This document shows positions 49,544 through 57,862 of a stretch of DNA of 64,000 nt, in pieces. The notes under the pieces were generated by a model. The model ran no database searches, had not been told where the DNA came from, and worked only from the letters and a program-made list of their open reading frames with translations. Every line of letters begins with the position of its first letter. The stretch's first letter is position 1. The stretch spans positions 62,001 through 126,000 of the forward strand of contig NZ_JAFFZN010000008.1 of assembly GCF_017676385.1 (NCBI RefSeq), read 5' to 3'. The translations under genes and the position numbers were made by a program. This DNA is from Streptomyces spirodelae (lineage in GTDB: Bacteria > Actinomycetota > Actinomycetes > Streptomycetales > Streptomycetaceae).

Positions 49544-51526
49544 TCAGGCATGGCCCGCGCGCGCGGCGGTCTCGCTCACCGCCGCCAGCAGCTGCGCCGT
49601 CACCGTCACCCCGTCCAGCGTCAGCACCGACTCCGGGTGGAACTGCACGCCCGCGAAGCCCGGCCCGCGCAGCGCGTGTACGTCACCGCGTGCCGGATCG
49701 CGGCTGAGCTCGACCCCGTGCAGGGCGAGTTCGGCGGCGGCCTCGTCGTCGCAGCGGGCCGTGTAGGAGTTGTAGAAGCCGACCGTCTCCTGCCGTCCGA
49801 ACAGGTCGATGGTCTCCTGCGCGCCCTGGTGCGGTTGTTCCTTGCGTACCAGCTCCAGGCCCAGTTCGGCGGCGAGCAGTTCGTGCCCGAGGCAGACGCC
49901 CAGCAGCGGCTGCCGCCGGGCGCGCACCAGATCGGCGGCCAGGCCGCGCAGCAGCCGCATCTTCGGATCGTCGGTATCGCGCGGGTCGCCGGGGCCGGGC
50001 CCCAGCACCACGGGTCCCTGGTGTTCCAGCGCGGCCCGCGCCAGCCCCGGCTCGTCGTAGCGCCGCACCTCCACCGGGTGCCCGGTGGAGCGCAGCAGGT
50101 GCGCCAGCATCGAGGTGAAGGTGTCCTCGCCGTCCACGACCAGCACCTGTCCGGCGCCGGTCAGCTCCGGCTGCCCCACCCGCATCCGCAGCCAGAACGG
50201 CGCCAAGGAGGCGCGCCGCTCCTCGAGCGCGGCCCGCACCCTGGGGTCCTCCGCCAGCTGCGGCCGGGGGCAGCGCGGTGCGGGGTCCGGCGCCTCGCGC
50301 ACGCCCAGCGCCGCCAGGACACCGGCCGCCTTGGCGTGTGTCTCGGCCACTTCGCTCGCCGGGTCGGAGGAGCGCACCAGCGTGGCGCCGACCGGTACCC
50401 GCAGCCGTCCACCGCGCACGTCGATGTCGGCGGTACGGATGAGGATGGGGGAGTCCAGTGTCTGGGCTCCGTCCGTGTTGTGGCCGAGCAGCGCCAGCGC
50501 CCCGGAGTAGTAGCCGCGTCCCGCGGGCTCGTGCCGTTCGATGACCCGGCAGGCGTTCTCGACGGGGGAGCCGGTCACCGTGGCGGCGAACATCGTCTCG
50601 CGCAGCACGTCGCGCACATCCAGGGTGCTGCGGCCGCGCAGTTCGTACTCGGTGTGCGCCAGGTGCGCCATCTCCTTCAGCCGTGGCCCGACGACGACTC
50701 CCCCCGCGTCGCCGACGGTGCACATCATCTTCAGCTCCTCGTCGACGACCATGGACAGCTCCTCGCGCTCCTTGCGGTCGGCCAGGAAGTCCAGCAGCCC
50801 CGCCACGTCCGGGCCCTGCGGGGGGTAGCGGTAGGTGCCGCTGATGGGGTTCATCACCACGGTCCCCCCGCTCATCCGTACGTGGACCTCGGGGCTGGCA
50901 CCCACCAGCACGCGGTCGCCTGTGTGGACGACGAACGTCCAGTAGGCGCCCTGCTCGCCACGGAGCAGCCGCGCGAAGAGGGCCAGCGCGTCGGCTCGGG
51001 AGAAGTCCGGGATACGCCCCCGGTAGTCGCGGCGGATGACGAAGTTGGCGCCCTCACCGGCTCCGATCTCCTCCGTGACCACCCGGCGCACGATCTCCTC
51101 GTATGCGTCGTCGGTCACATCGAACGCGCCCTCCTCGACCCGTACGCCGTGCCCGGGGAGCGCGTCGAGGGCGCCGGCGAGCGGCAGCTCGTACCGCTCG
51201 ACGGGCAGCAGCACGGACAGCGGGGTGCCGTCGTCCCGCGCGTCGAAACCCCGTTCGCGGATCTGCCGGAACGGTACGAGCGCGAGCGCGCCCCCTTCGC
51301 AGTTCGGGCGCACCGGCAGATCGGCGAGGTGCTCCACCTCGCGGACGCCGCCGATCAGTACCTCGACCAGGTCGGCGTCCCGGCCGGGCGTCCGCCTGCG
51401 CAACATGGCGAACGACGGCGCGTCGTCGCTGGTCAGGCGCTCGACGAGGGCGGCAGGTGAGAGGCCGGAGGAGGGTGCGGAGGCGGCGGTCGGTGCGGCG
51501 GTGCCGGTGCGGTCGGTGCGGTGCAT
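49544..51526 (-). CDS. Fused anthranilate synthase (TrpE-TrpG)
   Basis: This 660-residue protein joins a chorismate-binding TrpE-like domain (about 1-440, with GTYRYPPQGPD, ATVTGSPVENACRVIE and RVPVGATLVRSSDP) to a class I glutamine amidotransferase domain (about 450-660). The latter has GPGPGDPRDTDD, a catalytic cysteine in LLGVCLGHELLAAE, and His/Glu in QFHPES. It makes anthranilate for tryptophan or secondary metabolites. The ATG at 51526 follows AAGGGA; the upstream frame lacks homology. A leader peptide with three adjacent Trp codons and a terminator precede it, indicating attenuation. It diverges from DAHP synthase. Confidence 0.93.
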   Translation of the reverse strand: MHRTDRTGTAAPTAASAPSSGLSPAALVERLTSDDAPSFAMLRRRTPGRDADLVEVLIGGVREVEHLADLPVRPNCEGGALALVPFRQIRERGFDARDDGTPLSVLLPVERYELPLAGALDALPGHGVRVEEGAFDVTDDAYEEIVRRVVTEEIGAGEGANFVIRRDYRGRIPDFSRADALALFARLLRGEQGAYWTFVVHTGDRVLVGASPEVHVRMSGGTVVMNPISGTYRYPPQGPDVAGLLDFLADRKEREELSMVVDEELKMMCTVGDAGGVVVGPRLKEMAHLAHTEYELRGRSTLDVRDVLRETMFAATVTGSPVENACRVIERHEPAGRGYYSGALALLGHNTDGAQTLDSPILIRTADIDVRGGRLRVPVGATLVRSSDPASEVAETHAKAAGVLAALGVREAPDPAPRCPRPQLAEDPRVRAALEERRASLAPFWLRMRVGQPELTGAGQVLVVDGEDTFTSMLAHLLRSTGHPVEVRRYDEPGLARAALEHQGPVVLGPGPGDPRDTDDPKMRLLRGLAADLVRARRQPLLGVCLGHELLAAELGLELVRKEQPHQGAQETIDLFGRQETVGFYNSYTARCDDEAAAELALHGVELSRDPARGDVHALRGPGFAGVQFHPESVLTLDGVTVTAQLLAAVSETAARAGHA

Positions 51527-51584
51527 GCGGAGTCCCTTCGCGGAGTACGCGGTGTACGGGAGGAACGGCCGCGGAAACGCAGAA

Positions 51585-51605
51585 AGGCCGCCCCTCGGGC
51601 GGCCT
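51585..51605 (-). terminator. Trp attenuator terminator
   Basis: A 9-base perfect stem (51585-51593 with 51597-51605) closes a 3-base loop. On the minus strand it is followed by a T-rich stretch. It lies between the leader peptide and the trpEG start, in the position of a classical attenuator. Confidence 0.82.
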
Positions 51606-51614
51606 GGCACGTGA

Positions 51615-53165
<1,551 letters not shown>

Positions 53166-53190
53166 GCGCGGCCTGAGCGCTCGATCCCTC

Positions 53191-53232
53191 CCGCTGGGGC
53201 CCGCTTCACTCGTGTGACGCGGGCCCCAGCGG
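53191..53232 (+). terminator. Terminator after DAHP synthase
   Basis: A perfect 14-base stem (53191-53204 with 53219-53232) closes a 14-base loop. It ends the transcript 26 bases after the stop. Confidence 0.8.
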
Positions 53233-53256
53233 TGTATGTGGACAGGCCCACGCGGG

Positions 53257-53275
53257 TAAGGTTAGGTTAACCTCA
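53257..53275. promoter_or_regulatory. Iron box (DmdR/IdeR-type operator) upstream of bfd
   Basis: TAAGGTTAGGTTAACCTCA matches the 19-base consensus of DmdR1/IdeR/DtxR sites closely. It lies 47 bases before the bfd start. With iron the regulator would bind and repress, so bfd should rise when iron is scarce. Confidence 0.85.
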
Positions 53276-53321
53276 GCAAGCCCTGAGACCGACCGGACCG
53301 ACCCGAGGCGGAGGTGACCGC

Positions 53322-53573
53322 GTGTACGTCTGCTCGTGCTTCGGTATCACCGAGGAGCAGGTGCGAGAGCACGCGGCGGCGGGGGCGTGCACCCCGCGCC
53401 AGATTGCCTCGGCCAGCAAGGCGGGCACGGACTGCGGGTCCTGCGTCCGCCGTATCCAGGGCATCCTCGGCCGTGGCGAGTGCCCTCGCCGTACGGCGCT
53501 GGACCGCGGCGAGCCGCCTCTTACGGCGCAGCCGACCCCCGCCCCCGCGGCCTCATCTGCGGTCGCCGCGTAG
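53322..53573 (+). CDS. bfd: Bacterioferritin-associated ferredoxin
   Basis: This 83-residue protein carries a BFD-type [2Fe-2S] site: CSC near residue 4-6 (YVCSCFG) and CGSC at about 38-41. Bfd donates electrons to bacterioferritin so that stored ferric iron is released. A long Pro/Ala-rich tail of about 30 residues follows the domain. GGAGGTGACC lies immediately before the GTG start, giving a strong ribosome site. An iron box lies in front. The bfr gene is convergent downstream, with a dispersed repeat between the two. Confidence 0.92.
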   Translation: MYVCSCFGITEEQVREHAAAGACTPRQIASASKAGTDCGSCVRRIQGILGRGECPRRTALDRGEPPLTAQPTPAPAASSAVAA

Positions 53574-53629
53574 GGCTCGCCCCGCATTCCCGCGCACCCC
53601 GCCACGGGGGCTGTGCATGCCGGCCCTGC

Positions 53630-53660
53630 TCCCCCAGCCTCCGGCCGGGAGGTACCCCCA
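53630..53660. repeat. Dispersed palindromic repeat between bfd and bfr
   Basis: CCCCCAGCCTCCGGCCGGG followed by aggtaccccca is the same family as at 31848-31925 and 41859-41897. It forms a hairpin and may terminate both converging genes. Confidence 0.75.
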
Positions 53661-53714
53661 GGGCGTGGACCTCCCAAGCACAGCAGGGAGGCGCCCCCTC
53701 CCACCGTGGCGGCG

Positions 53715-54203
53715 TCAGGTCTCGTCCGCGGCCTTCTGCTCGATCTGCCGCGAGAGATACAGCGACTCGCCCAGTTTGTCGACCAGGTCGAGCTGGGTGT
53801 CCAGATAGTCGATGTGGTGTTCCTCGTCCGCGAGGATGTCCTCGAAGATGTTGGCCGAGGTGATGTCGCCCTTGTTGCGCATCAGCTCGATACCGCGCTT
53901 GAGCCGGTCGATCGCCTCCACCTCGATCTGCCGGTCGGCCCGGAACATCTCGGTGACGGTCTGGCCCACCCGCACATGGAAGAGCCGCTGGTAGTTCGGC
54001 AGCCCCTCCAGGAAGAGGATGCGGTCGGTGAGCCGCTCGGCGTGCCGCATCTCGTCGAACGACTCGGAGCGGGTGTACTCGGCGAGCTTGGTCCAGCCGA
54101 AGTGCTCCTGCATCTTCGCGTGCAGGAAGTACTGGTTGATAGCGGTCAGCTCGGCGGTGAGCTGCTCGTTGAGGAATTCGATGACCTCGGGGTCGCCCTG
54201 CAT
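53715..54203 (-). CDS. bfr: Bacterioferritin
   Basis: This 162-residue protein forms the 24-subunit heme-containing iron store. The ferroxidase residues are visible in LTAELTAINQYFLHAKMQ, ESFDEMRHAERLTDRILFLEG, and ILADEEHHIDYLDTQ. The heme-ligand methionine is expected in the MRHAERL region. The ATG at 54203 follows AAGGAG. The upstream frame to 54281 lacks homology. It is paired with the convergent bfd gene, which mobilises its iron. Confidence 0.95.
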   Translation of the reverse strand: MQGDPEVIEFLNEQLTAELTAINQYFLHAKMQEHFGWTKLAEYTRSESFDEMRHAERLTDRILFLEGLPNYQRLFHVRVGQTVTEMFRADRQIEVEAIDRLKRGIELMRNKGDITSANIFEDILADEEHHIDYLDTQLDLVDKLGESLYLSRQIEQKAADET

Positions 54204-54403
54204 GGTGGCGGGCTCCTTCCACGGCATGACGCGTGTACCGGGCAGAGTGCGCGCGTGGCGCGTAATCGCGCATCCTGTCACCGGCCAACGGCGTGGTCCA
54301 GTAAGTGCACGCTTACCGAGTGTGCCGATGTTTGCGGTTGTGAGCTGCGATTCCGACTCGGACGGGTACCCGCCCGACCGGCGTCCGACCGCCCGCTCGG
54401 GGG

Positions 54404-54429
54404 GTGGTCAAGACCACGGCCCGTGGTCT
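54404..54429. promoter_or_regulatory. Overlapping GTGGTC/GACCAC palindromes upstream of sulfite-oxidase-like gene
   Basis: GTGGTC-AA-GACCAC (54404-54417) overlaps a 9-1-9 palindrome, AGACCACGG-C-CCGTGGTCT (54411-54429). It ends 6 bases before the ATG at 54436. It looks like an operator with three half-sites or a start-blocking hairpin. Confidence 0.6.
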
Positions 54430-54435
54430 GTCACC

Positions 54436-55068
54436 ATGGTTGGCATGGGTCAGCCGCAAAGCCGCGAAGGGGAGCAACCGGAGCTTCCGCCCGGGCAGCG
54501 GCTGCAGCGCGGGTGGCCGGTCACCCACTACGGCCCGGTACCGAAGTTCCGCCGCGAGCGCTGGGACTTCCGGGTCTTCGGCGCCACAGCGGACGGCGAG
54601 AAGCACTGCTGGAACCACGAGGAGTTCTCCGCGCTGCCGTACCGGACCGTCGTCGCCGATCTGCACTGCGTGGCCAAGTTCAGCATGCTGGGTGCCGAGT
54701 GGGGCGGCGTGCCCGCGCGCACGGTCCTCGAACTGGCGCCGCCCGCGCCCGACGTCACCCATGTGATGGTGTGGGCCGAGTACGGCTTCAGCTCGAACCT
54801 GCGCCTTTCGGACTTCACAGCTGAGAAGACGATGTTCGCCACGCACCGGGCCGGCGAGCTGCTGACCGCCGAGCACGGCTTCCCCGTGCGCCTGGTCGTT
54901 CCGCACCTGTACGCCTGGAAGGGCCCCAAGTGGGTCCGCGGTATCGAGTACATGACGGCGGACCGCCGGGGCTTCTGGGAGGAGCGGGGTTACCACAACA
55001 TCGGCGACCCCTGGAAGGAGCAGCGCTACTCCTACCAGGAGGAGCCGGGGGACGGCCCGGAGCTGTAG
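54436..55068 (+). CDS. Sulfite-oxidase-like molybdopterin-dependent oxidoreductase
   Basis: This 210-residue protein has the molybdopterin fold of sulfite oxidases and MsrP. VVADLHCVAKFSMLGAEWGGVP contains the cysteine that should bind molybdenum, followed by VWAEYGFSSNLRLSDF and VVPHLYAWKGPKWVRGIEY. No heme or signal peptide is present, so it is probably cytoplasmic. Its substrate is unknown. The ATG at 54436 has no clear ribosome site; another ATG lies at 54445. It diverges from bfr and has a striking palindromic region directly before its start. Confidence 0.85.
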   Translation: MVGMGQPQSREGEQPELPPGQRLQRGWPVTHYGPVPKFRRERWDFRVFGATADGEKHCWNHEEFSALPYRTVVADLHCVAKFSMLGAEWGGVPARTVLELAPPAPDVTHVMVWAEYGFSSNLRLSDFTAEKTMFATHRAGELLTAEHGFPVRLVVPHLYAWKGPKWVRGIEYMTADRRGFWEERGYHNIGDPWKEQRYSYQEEPGDGPEL

Positions 55069-55093
55069 CGGCCCCGCCCGCCCCCCCGTCGCG

Positions 55094-55639
55094 TCAGTGG
55101 TACTGGTGGACCACGGCGTGGCCCTTGCCCGCGCCGATGAGCAGGCGGTTGACCGGAGTGGTGACCGCGAAGGCGATCGCGAAGGCGACCGCGAGGGCGC
55201 CCCAGAACAGCGCTGTGTCCAGCTGGGCGTCCATCGCACCCGGGACCAGCAGGATCACGCCGTTGTCGACCAGCTCCATGACCAGGATGGAGACCGTGTC
55301 CGCGGCGAGGGCGACCTTGAGCGCCGTACGGAAGTCGAGGCCGGCGCGTACGACGGCGTACATCGTGAAGCTGTAGCCGAAGACGAACGCCAGGACGATC
55401 GCCAGCGCCATGGTCGGCGCGTTGTGCCAGGCCAGCGCTGTCCCGATCACCATGCCGAGGATCTCGCCCAGCGCGCAGCCCAGCAGGCAGTGCAGGGTGG
55501 CCCTGGCGGCCGTGGACCAGGAGACGGGACCGCGGCCGTGACTGTCGCCGTGGCCGCCGTGGCCGCCGTGGCCGCCGTGGTCGTGGCCGGGCTCGCCGTG
55601 CCGGTGGACTCCGGGGTCGTGCTGGACGTGCTGGGTCAT
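55094..55639 (-). CDS. DUF4396-type membrane protein with His-rich N-terminus, copper-linked
   Basis: This 181-residue protein has a metal-binding-like N-terminus (HGEPGHDHGGHGGHGGHG) and four hydrophobic helices (about 45-180). It matches the DUF4396 type, which is often found near copper genes. GAGGTG lies before the ATG at 55639. A perfect CsoR-like palindrome lies 55 bases upstream. Together these suggest copper-dependent expression and a part in copper binding or export. No known transporter motif is present. Confidence 0.85.
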   Translation of the reverse strand: MTQHVQHDPGVHRHGEPGHDHGGHGGHGGHGDSHGRGPVSWSTAARATLHCLLGCALGEILGMVIGTALAWHNAPTMALAIVLAFVFGYSFTMYAVVRAGLDFRTALKVALAADTVSILVMELVDNGVILLVPGAMDAQLDTALFWGALAVAFAIAFAVTTPVNRLLIGAGKGHAVVHQYH

Positions 55640-55693
55640 GGGACACCTCGTTGTGAAGCAGAGCGGATCGTGCCGTCGCACCCCCGCAACGTT

Positions 55694-55710
55694 ATACCCC
55701 CTAGGGGTAT
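55694..55710. promoter_or_regulatory. CsoR-like operator
   Basis: ATACCCC-CTA-GGGGTAT is a perfect 17-base palindrome of the form bound by the copper repressor CsoR in Streptomyces (copZA-type sites). It lies between the end of nfo and the start of the DUF4396 gene and so most likely controls the latter. Confidence 0.8.
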
Positions 55711-55735
55711 TCCGCATGGTGTGCGCCGACGAGTG

Positions 55736-56614
55736 TCAGCCGTCCCGCAGCTTCTTCAGCAGCGCCACATCCGTCGTATGCCCCTCCTTGCGGCCCGGGG
55801 TCTCGATCACCAGCGGTACGCCGGCCGTCAGCGGGTGGGCCAGCAGCTCGGCGAACGGCTCCGTCCCGATATGGCCGCCGCCGATGTTCGCGTGCCGGTC
55901 CTTGTGCGCACCGGCCACGTCCTTGGAGTCGTTGGCGTGGATCAGCTTCAGCCGGCCGGGCCCCGTCACCGACACCAGCTCCTGGAGCGTGCGGTCCACC
56001 CCGCCGGGAGCGGCCAGGTCGTGCCCGGCGGCGAAGACATGGCAGGTGTCGAGGCAGACGCCGAGCCTCGGATGGTGTTCCAGTGCCTCGAAGTACGGGC
56101 CCAGCTCGTGCACTTGGGAGCAGAGCGAGGCGCCCTGCCCGGCCGTCGGCTCCAGCAGCAGCCACGGGTCGTCGTCGTGGGTCAGCTCTTCCAGCAGCGG
56201 CATCATCAACGCGCGCGCCTGGGCGAGCGCGGTCGCCGGGGACCGCCCCCCGGTCGCGGCGCCGGTGTGGACGACGACCCCCAGCGCGCCGATGGCACGT
56301 GCGCGGCGCAGCGAATGCCGCAGCGAGAGCACGGACTTGGTGGCCGTCTCCTCGGTGTGCGAGCCGAAATTGATCAGATAAGGAGCGTGCACATAGGCGG
56401 GAAGTCCACGCTCCGCGCATGCGGTACGGAATTCGGCGTCCTGGTCCGCATTTCCCGTCGGCATCGCCCAGCCACGCGGATTCGCGACAAAGACCTGAAG
56501 TGCTTCGGCGCCGATATCCGCGGCATAGGAAATACCAGTGGCGGCCAGCCCCCCGGCTACGGGGACATGGCCGCCAATGGGATTGCGCATGCGCTGCGTC
56601 TCGTTCGTGGTCAC
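55736..56614 (-). CDS. nfo: Endonuclease IV (deoxyribonuclease IV)
   Basis: This 292-residue AP endonuclease cuts DNA at abasic sites. It has the TIM-barrel AP2 fold with metal ligands in AYVHAPYLINFGS, VVVHTGAA, LLLEPTAGQG, LGVCLDTCHVFAAG, LIHANDSKD and ANIGGGHIG. The GTG at 56614 is preceded by CATACT at 7 bases with no ribosome site, so it may be leaderless; an ATG at 56590 is an alternative. It overlaps nothing but lies just after the lytic transglycosylase gene on the same strand. Confidence 0.93.
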   Translation of the reverse strand: MTTNETQRMRNPIGGHVPVAGGLAATGISYAADIGAEALQVFVANPRGWAMPTGNADQDAEFRTACAERGLPAYVHAPYLINFGSHTEETATKSVLSLRHSLRRARAIGALGVVVHTGAATGGRSPATALAQARALMMPLLEELTHDDDPWLLLEPTAGQGASLCSQVHELGPYFEALEHHPRLGVCLDTCHVFAAGHDLAAPGGVDRTLQELVSVTGPGRLKLIHANDSKDVAGAHKDRHANIGGGHIGTEPFAELLAHPLTAGVPLVIETPGRKEGHTTDVALLKKLRDG

Positions 56615-56619
56615 ACCAC

Positions 56620-57405
56620 TCAGTATGCCGAGTTGACGTTGTCCATCGAACCGTAGCGGTCGGCAGCGTAGTTGCAGGCGGCCACGATGTTCGCCACCGG
56701 GTCGTACTGGTCCCAGGAGGTGCCCTCGACGTGGTAGGCGTCGAACGTCGGCTTGATCACCTGGAGCAGACCCTTGGACGGCACGCCGTTGATGGCGTTG
56801 ATGTCCCAGTTGTTGATCGCGCGCGGGTCGCCGCCGGACTCACGGATGATGTTGCGCTTGATGCCCTCGTAGGAGCCGGGGATGCCGTGCTTGGCCATGA
56901 TGGCGCGGGCCTCGCGAATCCAGCCGTCCAGGTTGTTCGGGTACGTGGGCTTGGCGGCGCGCTGCTTGGCGCGGTTGGCCGCCGCCTTGGCCGCACGCTC
57001 CTTGGCCGCGGCCGCCTCCGCCTTCTTCCGGGCCGCCGCCTTGGCGGCCCGCTCCTTGGCGTCGGCCTTTATCGCCGCTGCCACCTCGTCGGTGCCGGTG
57101 AAGCTCTTCGCGGTGGTGGTGGCGTCCTTGACGCTCGCCACCTCCTTGGTGTCGGCCGGTGCTGCGGCCAGCGACTGCTGCTGGGCGACCAGGTCCTTGC
57201 CCTGGTCGGGCAGTACGGAGGAGTGGGAGCTGAAGGCGACGTTCTCGGCGGTGACCTTCTTGGCCGTGGCCTGGCCCGCGTCACCGTGTGCCGCCGTACC
57301 GGGCAGCACGGTCACGGCCAGGGTCGCGGCGCCCGCGGCACCGAGACCGAACGCGGAGAACTTCTTGGCCCTGGGGCTGAGACTGAGGCTGGAGATGCTG
57401 GGCAT
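56620..57405 (-). CDS. Secreted lytic transglycosylase (SLT-like)
   Basis: This 261-residue exported protein has a signal peptide (about 1-40). An Ala/Lys-rich linker runs from about 105 to 150. The C-terminal SLT-like lysozyme domain includes IIRESGGDPRAINNWDINAINGVPSKGLLQVI, where the glutamate of RESGG is the likely catalytic acid. The domain has the short form seen in Streptomyces. It has a long untranslated leader of more than 100 bases with small hairpins. The Lys-rich linker may bind the anionic wall. Confidence 0.88.
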   Translation of the reverse strand: MPSISSLSLSPRAKKFSAFGLGAAGAATLAVTVLPGTAAHGDAGQATAKKVTAENVAFSSHSSVLPDQGKDLVAQQQSLAAAPADTKEVASVKDATTTAKSFTGTDEVAAAIKADAKERAAKAAARKKAEAAAAKERAAKAAANRAKQRAAKPTYPNNLDGWIREARAIMAKHGIPGSYEGIKRNIIRESGGDPRAINNWDINAINGVPSKGLLQVIKPTFDAYHVEGTSWDQYDPVANIVAACNYAADRYGSMDNVNSAY

Positions 57406-57760
57406 GAGGAAGTACGGAACCTTTCATCGCTGGCGTCGTCGCAGAGGCGGGGAGCCGGGGAGAAACGCCGAGTGCTGATTCGGCGCCGTGCGACGACCGC
57501 AATTGTTAAAGGGCCCGTTTTACGAAATCAAAGGTGTGACGTACTACCTGAATTCGTTGCCAGGGGCCGCGCCCTGAGGTCCGTAAGGCACCTGCATTCC
57601 AGGTCGAGCGGTTGGTTCCTTTCCACTACGTTGTTTCGTAGGTGACGTGCGTCCTATGGGTGGGGTCACACGCCGACAAGTCGCCCAGCACTGACCGTGG
57701 CCGGACATGCGCGCCAAGCCGGACATCTCCGTACGGCGGGTGTCCGACCCGCTACACGGC
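57406..57760. other. Gene-free leader/promoter region of the transglycosylase
   Basis: This stretch holds no gene. Two perfect small hairpins, ACCTG/CAGGT (57590-57604) and CTACG/CGTAG (57626-57641), and AT-rich blocks near 57500-57535 suggest a regulated leader on the minus strand. The canonical ydaO segment CAGCTAACC was not found. No promoter could be assigned with confidence. Confidence 0.4.
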
Positions 57761-57761
57761 G

Positions 57762-57803
57762 AAGCCCCGCGAGGAAGCCGGCGAACCGGCCCTCGCGGGG
57801 CTT
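57762..57803 (-). terminator. Terminator after PASTA kinase
   Basis: A 13-base perfect stem (57762-57774 with 57791-57803) has an inner GCCGG/CCGGC helix. It lies 60 bases after the kinase stop on the minus strand. Confidence 0.8.
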
Positions 57804-57862
57804 GTGTCATGCGAGCTGCCGCCCTGCCCGGCGCCCCCGGGAGGGGGCGGGTCAGCAGCCGC

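Noticed and set aside
57406..57760. A ydaO (c-di-AMP) riboswitch before the lytic transglycosylase
   Set aside because: The region has small hairpins, but the conserved segments GGGTGAATC and CAGCTAACC are absent.
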